From Flavobacteriaceae bacterium (GTDB taxonomy: Bacteria; Bacteroidota; Bacteroidia; Flavobacteriales; Flavobacteriaceae): 64,000 nt of DNA. The stretch spans positions 1 through 64,000 of the forward strand of contig CANGTQ010000004.1 of assembly GCA_947456955.1 (NCBI GenBank), written 5' to 3'. The notes beneath the pieces are model-generated. The model saw only the letters and a program-made list of their open reading frames with translations. It was not told the origin of the DNA and made no database searches. Below are positions 27,189 to 35,203 of this stretch, in pieces. Position numbers and translations under genes: made by a program. Position 1 is the stretch's first letter. Each line of letters begins with the position of its first letter.

Positions 27189-27249
27189 AAAATGTACACT
27201 TTTAGTGTACCAAAATCAAAAAGCAACAATTTACTTTTACAATATCAAA
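27189..27249 (+). repeat. 61-bp duplicated element with operator-like palindrome, copy 2
   Basis: Ungapped match to 24585-24645. It contains a perfect inverted repeat GTACAC-TTTTA-GTGTAC (17 bp), the size expected for a dimeric regulator. It lies upstream of the first TPR kinase. Confidence 0.75.
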
Positions 27250-27332
27250 ATCAAGAACGTATTTTTTTTATTAAAAGAAATTTCTAATACTTAACAATAC
27301 AAGTTTGATGGCGATAATTTAAATTGTGGTAG

Positions 27333-27371
27333 AATTGGGTTCCGGTTTTTTAATCGGGACTCAATTTGTTT
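27333..27371 (+). terminator. Hairpin with T-rich tail in front of the first TPR kinase
   Basis: AATTGGGTTCCGG (27333-27345) pairs with TCGGGACTCAATT (27354-27366), including three G-T pairs, followed by TGTTTT. Only 17 bp separate it from the kinase start, so it may attenuate transcription entering from the upstream secreted-protein genes. Confidence 0.6.
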
Positions 27372-27387
27372 TAACTAAATTGGCTTT

Positions 27388-29394
27388 ATGAATAAAAGAC
27401 TTATTTATTGGGGAATAGTTTTGATGGTGTCTTTATACGGTTGTACTTCTAAAACAGTCGAAAACAAAGAAGCCCAAGCTATTAATGATTCAATTAAGAA
27501 ATATCTTGATTTGGCGAATAATGATACAATTACTTATGATAAAAGAGTAAAGTATAATGATAAGGCGTATTCGCTTATTGATTTGAACAGGAATGATACG
27601 TTGACGAGGTATAACTTGTATTGTGTCTCATACAAATACTATTCTTTTAATAAGATTGATATGCTAAAATCGACAGCAGATAAATTAATGAACCTATCTT
27701 TAAAAAGTAAAGACTCTATAAATATTGCCAAAGCCTATAGAAATCTTGGGTTATTCTACATGGATTCGTCTGATAATGAAAAAGCAATTTTATTTCTTTT
27801 TAAAGCCAAAAAAATGTTTAAATCTCTAAACAGATACGATTATGTAATTAAAGTAATGCATGATATAGCTATAACACAATATTATGCTTCCGATTTTTTA
27901 GGAAGTAATAAAACATTAGTGGAAATATTATTGTTATCAAAAAAAACAAATTTTACAGAAATGTATCCTTTAGCTTTATTAAATATTGGTAATAACTTAA
28001 GTAGTTTAAAAAATGAGAGTCAAGCAATTATTTATTTTAAAAAGGCATATAAAATATCACATAAAAAAACATTAAAAAATGTATTGAATAATAACATATC
28101 TAACAGTTATATAAACCTGAAGCAATACGATTCTGCATCAAAATATGTTAGTAAAAACTTGAGTAATAAAAAATTCATATTAGATCATGAAGCTTATCCA
28201 AATTCACTTTCTCTTACTGCATTAATTCAACTTAAAATGAATAATCATAACAAAATAAAAGAGAAATTCTATTTAGCAGAAAGATATTTTGAACAATTTA
28301 ATGTGACAAATGGAAGAAATTATAATCAGATCTACTTATCATCTTATTTTTCAAAAGTTAAAGATAGCATTAACGCTATAAGGGCTGCTGAGAAAGCACT
28401 TTTACTTTCTAAAAGCTATAAAAATCCTGTAGATATTATAGTTAGCTTAGAACAACTCATAAAAGTTGACAAAAAAAATGCCTCAACAAATGCGCAAGAA
28501 TATATTCGTATTAGCGACAGCATGCAAATAGCAGAACGCAACTTTAGAGATAAATTTGCGCGAATAGCCTTTGAAACTGACGAAATATCTCAAGAGAAAG
28601 AAACAGCGATTAAACAAAAATGGATTATTGTAACTATTGCAGGAGTAATTATAGTAATTATTATATTACTGTTAATTATTACTAGACAACGTTCTAAACA
28701 AAAAGAGTTGCAATTCCAGCAATTGCAACAAAAAGCCAATGGAGAAATCTATAATTTAATGCTGGCCCAAAAAGCCAAGGAAGACGAAGCCAGACAAACG
28801 GAAAAGAAACGCATAGCTAGAGAACTTCACGATGGGATTATGAATAAATTATCGAGTACACGTTTAAATTTAGCTATATTATCTAAAAAAACAGATACAG
28901 AGACTATACAAAAATGTTTGACCTATATAAATCAGATTAGCCAAATTGAAACCGATATCCGAAACATATCTCATGATTTAAATCAAGACGTATTTCAAGA
29001 AGAAGACAGTTTTAGAAAAATGATAGAAGATTTTGTAAACCAACAAAACACAACGAGTAAGACGCACTACGAATTAGAATTAGATAATGATATAGATTGG
29101 AATGCAATATCTAGTGAAATAAAAATGAATTTATACCGAATAATTCAGGAAGCAAGCCATAATATTAATAAATATGGCCAAGCAAAAAAAGCATCAATCA
29201 GTCTCATTCTTGATGCTCCAAATATTTGTATGGCAATTACTGATAACGGAATTGGTTTTGACACTTCAGTTAGTTCAAAAGGGATTGGCATTCAAAATAT
29301 GCAAGCTCGGGTAAAATCACTAAACGGGAAGTTCAGTGTTAGATCAACCAAACGTGATACTACTTGTGTAAATATTGCTATTCCAATAAAATAA
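27388..29394 (+). CDS. TPR-containing sensor histidine kinase 1
   Basis: 668 residues. An N-terminal lipobox-like signal (Cys19 in 'VSLYGC') is followed by a periplasmic region of TPR-type helical repeats (about 30-390, e.g. 'AKAYRNLGLFYMDSSDNEKA'), a transmembrane helix at about 412-432, a coiled coil, and a HisKA_3 domain with His481 in 'KKRIARELHDG'. The HATPase_c domain has an N-box ('MNLYRIIQEASHNINKYGQA') and a G-box ('DNGIGFDTSVSSKGIGIQNM'). NarL-type kinase expected to phosphorylate a LuxR-like regulator; none adjoins, but 23861-24517 is a good candidate. TPR domains often bind peptides or proteins. Confidence 0.9.
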   Translation: MNKRLIYWGIVLMVSLYGCTSKTVENKEAQAINDSIKKYLDLANNDTITYDKRVKYNDKAYSLIDLNRNDTLTRYNLYCVSYKYYSFNKIDMLKSTADKLMNLSLKSKDSINIAKAYRNLGLFYMDSSDNEKAILFLFKAKKMFKSLNRYDYVIKVMHDIAITQYYASDFLGSNKTLVEILLLSKKTNFTEMYPLALLNIGNNLSSLKNESQAIIYFKKAYKISHKKTLKNVLNNNISNSYINLKQYDSASKYVSKNLSNKKFILDHEAYPNSLSLTALIQLKMNNHNKIKEKFYLAERYFEQFNVTNGRNYNQIYLSSYFSKVKDSINAIRAAEKALLLSKSYKNPVDIIVSLEQLIKVDKKNASTNAQEYIRISDSMQIAERNFRDKFARIAFETDEISQEKETAIKQKWIIVTIAGVIIVIIILLLIITRQRSKQKELQFQQLQQKANGEIYNLMLAQKAKEDEARQTEKKRIARELHDGIMNKLSSTRLNLAILSKKTDTETIQKCLTYINQISQIETDIRNISHDLNQDVFQEEDSFRKMIEDFVNQQNTTSKTHYELELDNDIDWNAISSEIKMNLYRIIQEASHNINKYGQAKKASISLILDAPNICMAITDNGIGFDTSVSSKGIGIQNMQARVKSLNGKFSVRSTKRDTTCVNIAIPIK

Positions 29395-29850
29395 AACCAA
29401 CTTTCCAGTATTTCAAAGTTGAGCGAACACTCAAATCAGCTTCAGACGCAATCATTTTAACTTCTAAGAATTTCAATTGCCCAAAGTCTTAATTGAAATA
29501 TCTAAATCCATTTATTGTATTTCGTTTTTAATTAAGATAATTAAAAAACTAATGGTTAAGCTGCCATTTACCCCAATTTTGCACCTACATCGTAAAATCA
29601 CTTTATAGCAAAGTCAGGATTGACAAGCTTTTTGGCCAAAAACACAAAATTTATAAAAACCATCCACTCGGATTTGGCTATCATTCACTATCAAACGACA
29701 TCATTCTACCATAAACACCACTATTCATAAGGATTGGCAGAGACATCCTTTTTAGTTTTACATCGTGAAAGTGTCTAATTGCTTCAAATCAATTAAAAGA
29801 CACATACAACGAAATCGAATTAAAACATTAATAATATAAAGTCTCAAATT
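29395..29850 (+). other. Long intergenic region before the repeat-peptide gene
   Basis: 456 bp without a supported gene. A weak stem AAGGAT/ATCCTT (29729-29734 with 29745-29750) followed by TTTTTAG could end the kinase transcript. TTG (29733-29736 area) and TAGTTTTA nearby are a poor promoter candidate. The rest shows nothing recognisable, which is long for this gene-dense locus and may hold the control region of the peptide gene. Confidence 0.45.
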
Positions 29851-30105
29851 ATGAAAAAATTAGCAACAACATTCGGATTATTAGCCTTAATGCTTATTGT
29901 CACGTCATTTACAACTCCTAATGAAATTGGGGGAAAAAGTTCTAACGGAGGTTTAAGTACAGGGAGTACTTTTAATATTGGAGGAAAAAGTTCTAACGGT
30001 GGTTTAAGTACAAGTACTTTTAACATTGGAGGAAAAAGTTCTAACGGAGGTTTGAGTACAGGTACTTTTAATATTGGAGGAAAAAGTACTAATACTGGAC
30101 TATAG
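29851..30105 (+). CDS. Exported peptide of four tandem repeats (candidate signal-peptide precursor)
   Basis: 84 residues. A hydrophobic export signal ('MKKLATTFGLLALMLIVTSF') and a short TTPNE linker precede four tandem units: IGGKSSNGGLSTGSTFN, IGGKSSNGGLSTSTFN, IGGKSSNGGLSTGTFN and a truncated IGGKSTNTGL. Units are 17, 16, 16 and 10 residues, and nothing else follows. The gene lies alone between two TPR histidine kinases and ends at a strong terminator. Two readings (both inference): a multi-copy precursor cut into identical peptides that are sensed by the TPR kinases, or a small Gly/Ser/Asn-rich repeat protein such as an amyloid or beta-solenoid surface protein. No known family recognised. 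Confidence 0.75.
   Translation: MKKLATTFGLLALMLIVTSFTTPNEIGGKSSNGGLSTGSTFNIGGKSSNGGLSTSTFNIGGKSSNGGLSTGTFNIGGKSTNTGL
29926..30102 (+). repeat. In-frame tandem repeats, 51/48/48/30 bp
   Basis: Units start at 29926, 29977, 30025 and 30073. Each begins ATTGGDGGAAAAAGT (D = A or G) and the units differ mostly at silent or single positions, so the array is recent or kept homogeneous. It encodes the repeated peptide. Confidence 0.9.
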
Positions 30106-30154
30106 ATTTCAATCGAGATTTATTCCATAACAAATTAATTATTATAAATATAAG

Positions 30155-30183
30155 AACCACTAATTCAAGTTAGTGGTTTTTTT
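30155..30183 (+). terminator. Terminator after the repeat-peptide gene
   Basis: AACCACTAA (30155-30163) pairs perfectly with TTAGTGGTT (30170-30178), followed by TTTTT. It separates the peptide gene from the second TPR kinase 42 bp further on. Confidence 0.85.
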
Positions 30184-30224
30184 ATTAAGTTTCTTTATTA
30201 CTTTTGTTGAATTAATATTTCAAA

Positions 30225-32276
30225 TTGAAAGTAAAATATACTTTAATATTTATTGCATTTGTTTTTTTTGGCTGCTCAAAAAAAAAACAAAATATTGAAT
30301 CTGAAAAAACTATTTCAGATAAAGGAGTATATTATTACAACCTTACAAAACAGGAAAAGTATTCTGATTATCAAAGAATAAATTTTTTAAATAAAGCTTT
30401 CGGTTTAACTTATAATCTCCAAAACACTAAAGAAAGCCGCAACTTACTTTCTGATATTGTTTTTCAATACTATAACTTTGAAATTAATGATGGTTTTAAT
30501 AATTCATCAAAACTATTACTCAAGAACTCACTTGCAGCTTCTGATAGTATAAATTTAGGAAAGGCTTATAGAAGTAGAGCATTCTATTATAAAAACTCTG
30601 GGAAAATCGATAGCTCATTTATCTATTTTTCAAAAGCTGAAAAATTATATTTAAAATTAGATAATGAAGAGGTCAATATATCTAATGTTTATTTAAATAA
30701 AGGTGTTATACAATATTTGGCTAGTGATTTTTTAGGTGCTGAATTATCACTGACTAGAGCATATAGAATATATAAGGATTCTGAAAATAAAAATAATTTA
30801 TATGGTACATTAAATCAGTTAGGATTAGTTTATAATGAGCTAAATGAGTTTGATAAAGCAGTTTTTTATCACACAAAAGCACTTGAAACGGTTAGAAAAT
30901 ATAATTTACAAGACAAACAACATCAGGAAGCAGTTTGCTATAATAACTTAGGTTATCTATATATAAAACAAAAAAAATATGTGGATGCAATTATTAACTT
31001 TGAAGAAGGATTAAAAGACAAACAAATTCTTAAAGACGATCCTGATTTATATTCTCTCTTAATTGATAACCTTGCCTATTCAAGATTACAATCTTCAAAT
31101 TATAAAGAACTACCTAAACTGTTTTTTGATGCTTTAGCAATAAGGGAAAACCTAAAAGATCCAACTGTTATAGTAGGAAGCAATATACATATCTCTGAAT
31201 TTTATCAAAAAACAGGAAATAATTTGTTGTCAATAAAATATTCTCAAGACGCATTAAATGTTGCTAAAAAGTCTAAAATTCCAGGAAATGTTGTTCTAGC
31301 ATTAAGACAGGCTCAAATAGTAGATATTAAAAATGCATCACTTTATTCTAGAGATTATATTAGGATAAACGATAGTCTTCAAATTGCAGAAAGAAATTCT
31401 AAAGACAGATTTAATCGTATATCTCTTGAAACCGACGAAATCATCCAAGAAAAAGACGCCCTCGAAGACCGCAACCGCAACCTACTCTACGTTTTTGTAA
31501 CCATCATTATTCTAGCATCATTATTATTTATAGTAAGAGCCCAACGCGCACGAACACGAGAACTATTATTCAAACAAGCTCAACAAAAAGCAAATGAAGA
31601 GATTTTTAATCTCATGATGTCGCAACAATCCATCATAGACGAAAGTAGATATAAAGAAAAGAAACGCTTGGCGCAAGACCTTCATGACGGGGTTTTGGGA
31701 AGAATGTTTGGGTTGCGTTTAAATTTAGATAGTTTGAATTCGAGTACCGATCCTGATGCGCCTCAAAAAAGAACAGAATTATTGAATGAATTAAAAACTA
31801 TTGAACAGGATATTCGTGAAATTTCACACGACCTGAATAGAGAGAAATTAGTTTTAATTAATAACTTTGTGTCAATAGTTCACAATTTATTAGAAGAACA
31901 AAAATCTTTACACGAAGCGGAAGTAACGTATAATATTGATACCTCTATTAATTGGGATAAAGTAGGGAATGCCATCAAAATTAACATGTACCGTATTTTG
32001 CAAGAAGGATTGCAAAACATCAATAAATATGCTGTAGCCAAGAATATAAAAGTAGAAATTAGTGGAGATTCAGAAAATGTTTTCCTAAAGATACAAGACG
32101 ACGGAATTGGTTTTGATGTTAACAAGAAAAGTAAAGGAATTGGAATGCAAAACATGATTTCCAGAACGAACGACTGCCAGGGAATTATTGATATATCTTC
32201 TAAAAAAGGCAACGGAACCAGCATTGAGATCTCTATACCAATAGAAACTAAACAACTAATTGAAGAGCCAGTATGA
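30225..32276 (+). CDS. TPR-containing sensor histidine kinase 2 (TTG start)
   Basis: 683 residues. The only start that includes the lipobox signal ('IFIAFVFFGC') is TTG at 30225. The periplasmic region has clear TPR units ('YGTLNQLGLVYNELNEFDKA', 'VCYNNLGYLYIKQKKYVDAI'), then a transmembrane helix (about 419-438) and a HisKA_3 domain with His487 in 'KKRLAQDLHDGV'. The HATPase_c region is 'KINMYRILQEGLQNINKYAV' and 'DDGIGFDVNKKSKGIGMQNM'. Paralogous to kinase 1. Its stop codon overlaps the start of the response-regulator gene, so the two are translationally coupled. The sensor half looks more AT-rich than the kinase half. Confidence 0.9.
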   Translation: MKVKYTLIFIAFVFFGCSKKKQNIESEKTISDKGVYYYNLTKQEKYSDYQRINFLNKAFGLTYNLQNTKESRNLLSDIVFQYYNFEINDGFNNSSKLLLKNSLAASDSINLGKAYRSRAFYYKNSGKIDSSFIYFSKAEKLYLKLDNEEVNISNVYLNKGVIQYLASDFLGAELSLTRAYRIYKDSENKNNLYGTLNQLGLVYNELNEFDKAVFYHTKALETVRKYNLQDKQHQEAVCYNNLGYLYIKQKKYVDAIINFEEGLKDKQILKDDPDLYSLLIDNLAYSRLQSSNYKELPKLFFDALAIRENLKDPTVIVGSNIHISEFYQKTGNNLLSIKYSQDALNVAKKSKIPGNVVLALRQAQIVDIKNASLYSRDYIRINDSLQIAERNSKDRFNRISLETDEIIQEKDALEDRNRNLLYVFVTIIILASLLFIVRAQRARTRELLFKQAQQKANEEIFNLMMSQQSIIDESRYKEKKRLAQDLHDGVLGRMFGLRLNLDSLNSSTDPDAPQKRTELLNELKTIEQDIREISHDLNREKLVLINNFVSIVHNLLEEQKSLHEAEVTYNIDTSINWDKVGNAIKINMYRILQEGLQNINKYAVAKNIKVEISGDSENVFLKIQDDGIGFDVNKKSKGIGMQNMISRTNDCQGIIDISSKKGNGTSIEISIPIETKQLIEEPV

Positions 32277-32938
32277 CAAAATCAATGAAAATATTAATAG
32301 TAGATGATCATCCTTTTATTATTCAGGCATATAAAAATGCATTAGAAAAGTATAGCCAACAAGGATATGAGTTTGAAGTTATACAAGCTAACAACTGTAA
32401 ATCGGGATATGAAAATATTGTTGAATCAAAAATACCTTTTAACGTAGCTTTTTTTGACATCAGTATGCCTGAATATGCTGAAAAAGGAATTTACTCTGGC
32501 GAAGATTTAGCAGTTTTAATGAAATCCGAAATGCCTAGTTGTAAAGTTATTCTATTAACAATGCATGATGAATTGCTTAAAATTAATAACATTATCAAAA
32601 ATATAAATCCAAATGGGTTAATTATTAAAAACGATTTGACATTTGATGAATTGATTTTTGCTTTTGATAAAATTATTAATAATGAAAGCTATTATAGCCA
32701 AACGGTTATTAAATTAGTGGGTCAGGCTAAATATAACGATATAGAATTGGACGCTTTTGACAAACAAATATTGTTTCACTTGTCAAAAGGAGTAAAAACA
32801 AAAGATTTGCCACAATATATTCCGCTTTCCCTTAGTGCCATTGAGAAACGCAAACTCAACATCAGAGAAATATTGGAAGTTAGAGGCGGAAGCGACATCG
32901 ATTTAATTAACGAAGCCAAAACAAAAGGTGTCATTTAA
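32273..32938 (+). CDS. Response regulator paired with TPR kinase 2
   Basis: 221 residues. The ATG at 32273 overlaps the kinase stop by 4 bp. The receiver has 'ILIVDDHPF' and phosphoacceptor Asp62 in 'VAFFDISMPEYAE'. The C-terminal HTH-like segment is 'DKQILFHLSKGVKTKDLPQY' plus 'LSLSAIEKRKLNIREIL'. Same architecture as 23861-24517. It presumably binds DNA once phosphorylated by kinase 2; the palindromic element at 27189-27249 is a candidate target (inference). Confidence 0.9.
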   Translation: MTKSMKILIVDDHPFIIQAYKNALEKYSQQGYEFEVIQANNCKSGYENIVESKIPFNVAFFDISMPEYAEKGIYSGEDLAVLMKSEMPSCKVILLTMHDELLKINNIIKNINPNGLIIKNDLTFDELIFAFDKIINNESYYSQTVIKLVGQAKYNDIELDAFDKQILFHLSKGVKTKDLPQYIPLSLSAIEKRKLNIREILEVRGGSDIDLINEAKTKGVI

Positions 32939-32954
32939 CGATTATACGGGAAAC

Positions 32955-32981
32955 CGATACTATAAAAAGTATCGCTTTTTT
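32955..32981 (+). terminator. Terminator after the second response regulator
   Basis: CGATACT (32955-32961) pairs with AGTATCG (32968-32974), followed by CTTTTTTG. It marks the end of the signalling locus, facing the convergent thiL. Confidence 0.8.
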
Positions 32982-32994
32982 GTTTTTCAAAAAA

Positions 32995-34044
32995 TTACTC
33001 CTCACTCAAAGCATCCCAACCTCGGGCCTTTAATGGAATTTTGGTATTGGCTCTTGTAATCAAATGAATGCCTTCATTCTTAGGTGTTAAATGGCCAATT
33101 ACGGTAAAGTTTGGATTGGCTTTAATTTTGTCAAAATCATCTAAAGCAATGGTAAACAACAATTCGTAATCTTCGCCACCATTAATAGCCACAGTTGTTG
33201 AGTCGATATTGAATTCCTCACAAACATTAATAAACTGTGGATCAACCGGAATCTTTTCTTCGTATAAATTACAACCAACTTCCGATTGTTTGCAAATGTG
33301 TATTATTTCAGAAGACAAACCATCCGAAATATCAATCATCGATGTTGGTTTTACTTCCAATTTGCTCAATAATTCTCTGATGTCGTGACGAGCTTCTGGT
33401 TTTAATTGACGTTCTATTAAATAAGTATATGCATCCAAGTCGGGCTGATTATTTGGATTTACCTGAAACACTTGTTTCTCGCGCTCCAAAACTTGTAATC
33501 CCATATAAGCGGAACCCAAATCGCCTGTAACCACCAATAAATCTCCATCATTTGCACCATTTCTATAAACAATCTCCTCTTCATTAGCTTCGCCAATAGC
33601 CGTAATAGAAATAATTAATCCTTTCTGAGACGAAGTAGTATCGCCGCCAATAACATCAACATTGTAAAATTTAGAAGCCAAAGCAATTCCGTCAAATAAT
33701 TCTTCTAAAGCTTCGAGCGGAAAGCGATTGGAAACTGCAACAGAAACCGTAATCTGTGTTGGTTTTGCATTCATCGCACAAATATCAGACACATTTACTA
33801 CTACAGCTTTGTAACCCAGGTGTCGTAAAGGCATATAGGATAAATCAAAATGTACACCTTCAATCAATAAATCAGTTGAAACTACAACTTTTTTGTTTTT
33901 AAAATCCAATATAGCTGCATCATCACCAATTCCTTTTAAAGTCGATGGTTGTTTTACATCAAAATTTTTCGTCAAATGGTCAATCAAACCAAATTCTCCC
34001 AGTTGAGAAAGTGAAGTTCTTTGTGGCGTTTTATCTTCTAACAT
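32995..34044 (-). CDS. thiL: Thiamine-monophosphate kinase
   Basis: 349 residues, an AIR-synthase-fold enzyme that phosphorylates thiamine monophosphate to thiamine pyrophosphate. Seen: 'GIGDDAAILDF', 'VVSTDLLIEGVHFDL', 'LGYKAVVVNVSDICAMNAKP', 'VTGDLGSAYMGLQVL', 'SMIDISDGLSSEI' and 'NGGEDYELLFTI', all characteristic metal- and ATP-binding segments. Cytoplasmic. Divergent from pfkB with a 100-bp spacer; no other thiamine gene is close. Confidence 0.95.
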   Translation of the reverse strand: MLEDKTPQRTSLSQLGEFGLIDHLTKNFDVKQPSTLKGIGDDAAILDFKNKKVVVSTDLLIEGVHFDLSYMPLRHLGYKAVVVNVSDICAMNAKPTQITVSVAVSNRFPLEALEELFDGIALASKFYNVDVIGGDTTSSQKGLIISITAIGEANEEEIVYRNGANDGDLLVVTGDLGSAYMGLQVLEREKQVFQVNPNNQPDLDAYTYLIERQLKPEARHDIRELLSKLEVKPTSMIDISDGLSSEIIHICKQSEVGCNLYEEKIPVDPQFINVCEEFNIDSTTVAINGGEDYELLFTIALDDFDKIKANPNFTVIGHLTPKNEGIHLITRANTKIPLKARGWDALSEE

Positions 34045-34144
34045 GGTGGCTAAATTTTAGTTTTCAAAGTTACAAAGTTTTTTAGCCATAGTTTGCAAAG
34101 ATTCTCGCCGATTATTTGCAACTTTATAGAAATAAATTTTTGCC

Positions 34145-35077
34145 ATGAAATCACACCAAATTATAACACTGACATTAAATCCTTCCTTAGACAAAAGCAC
34201 TCATTTTACAGGATTAATAGCTGAACAGAAAATCCGTTGTGAAAATCCAAGATACGATGCCGGCGGCGGCGGAATAAATGTTTCTAAAGCGATAGCAAAA
34301 TTAGGGGGAAATTCTCTCTGCATTCATACATCCGGAGGTTCAGCAGGTATAATGCTTGAAGAAATAATTCTAAAAGATGGTATTGAGAACAAAGTTATTC
34401 GAACCCAAAACTGGACACGAGAAAATTTTATAGCTTTCGAGAACACTACTAAAGCACAATACCGATTTGGCTTTCCTGGAAATGAATTATTGGAAGATGA
34501 AAAACAAAAAGTAATCGAAACCATAAAAGAAATAAATACCAAATATTTAGTCCTGAGTGGGAGTTTAAATGAAGGTTTGCCAACAGATTTCTATCAAACA
34601 ATTGCCGAAATCGCAAAGGCTATGGGAATAAAAGTAATTGTGGATACTTCTGGTGAACCATTACGAAAAGTACTGGAAAAAGGAGTTTATCTGATAAAGC
34701 CAAATATTGGAGAATTAGCTAAATTAATTGGAGTAGAAAAGTTAGAATTATCTGAAGTAGAAAAAGCCGCCAAAACTTTAATAGAAAATGGTGCTGCTGA
34801 AATTGTTGTTGTTTCTTTGGGAACTCAAGGTGCTATTTTGGTTTCAAAAGAGCAAATCGAATTTGTGAAAGCGCCAAAAGTTACCAAGAAAAGTACCGTG
34901 GGCGCTGGAGATAGTATGGTTGGCGGTATGGTTTGGGCATTATCACAAAACAAAACCCTAAAAGAAGTAATTCAATGGGGCGTTTCCTGTGGAACTGCTG
35001 CTACCATGAACGAAGGAACTCAACTTTTCAAAAAAGAAGATGCAATGTGGTTATTTGAAGGACTTCAAAAAAGATAG
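34145..35077 (+). CDS. pfkB: PfkB-type 6-phosphofructokinase / 1-phosphofructokinase family
   Basis: A 310-residue ribokinase-fold sugar kinase. The N-terminal 'TLTLNPSLDKSTHF' and substrate loop 'YDAGGGGINVSKAIAKLGG' are followed by the catalytic 'KKSTVGAGDSMVGGMVWAL' with the anion hole GAGD and base Asp. The C-terminal 'GVSCGTAATMNEGTQLF' resembles E. coli Pfk-2 more than FruK, so 6-phosphofructokinase is preferred; 1-phosphofructokinase or tagatose-6-phosphate kinase remain possible. No PTS genes are nearby. Confidence 0.85.
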   Translation: MKSHQIITLTLNPSLDKSTHFTGLIAEQKIRCENPRYDAGGGGINVSKAIAKLGGNSLCIHTSGGSAGIMLEEIILKDGIENKVIRTQNWTRENFIAFENTTKAQYRFGFPGNELLEDEKQKVIETIKEINTKYLVLSGSLNEGLPTDFYQTIAEIAKAMGIKVIVDTSGEPLRKVLEKGVYLIKPNIGELAKLIGVEKLELSEVEKAAKTLIENGAAEIVVVSLGTQGAILVSKEQIEFVKAPKVTKKSTVGAGDSMVGGMVWALSQNKTLKEVIQWGVSCGTAATMNEGTQLFKKEDAMWLFEGLQKR

Positions 35078-35132
35078 CACTTTTTAACAGATTTGTCATT
35101 TCGGAATGACAAATACATACATAATGAAAACG

Positions 35133-35164
35133 TTGTTTTGATTAGCTAATTTCAATTACATTTG
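35133..35164 (+). promoter_or_regulatory. Bacteroidota-type promoter of the aldehyde dehydrogenase gene
   Basis: TTG at 35133-35135 and TACATTTG (TAnnTTTG) at 35157-35164 are 21 bp apart, 40 bp before the start codon. Confidence 0.65.
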
Positions 35165-35203
35165 CAATCATAAATTAAAAACAAACTAATTCAAAATATT
35201 ACA

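Noticed and set aside
29926..30102. Tandem 48-51 bp repeats as a possible CRISPR-like array
   Set aside because: Repeats are contiguous without unique spacers, are in frame with an export signal, and units differ by whole codons; they are protein-coding.
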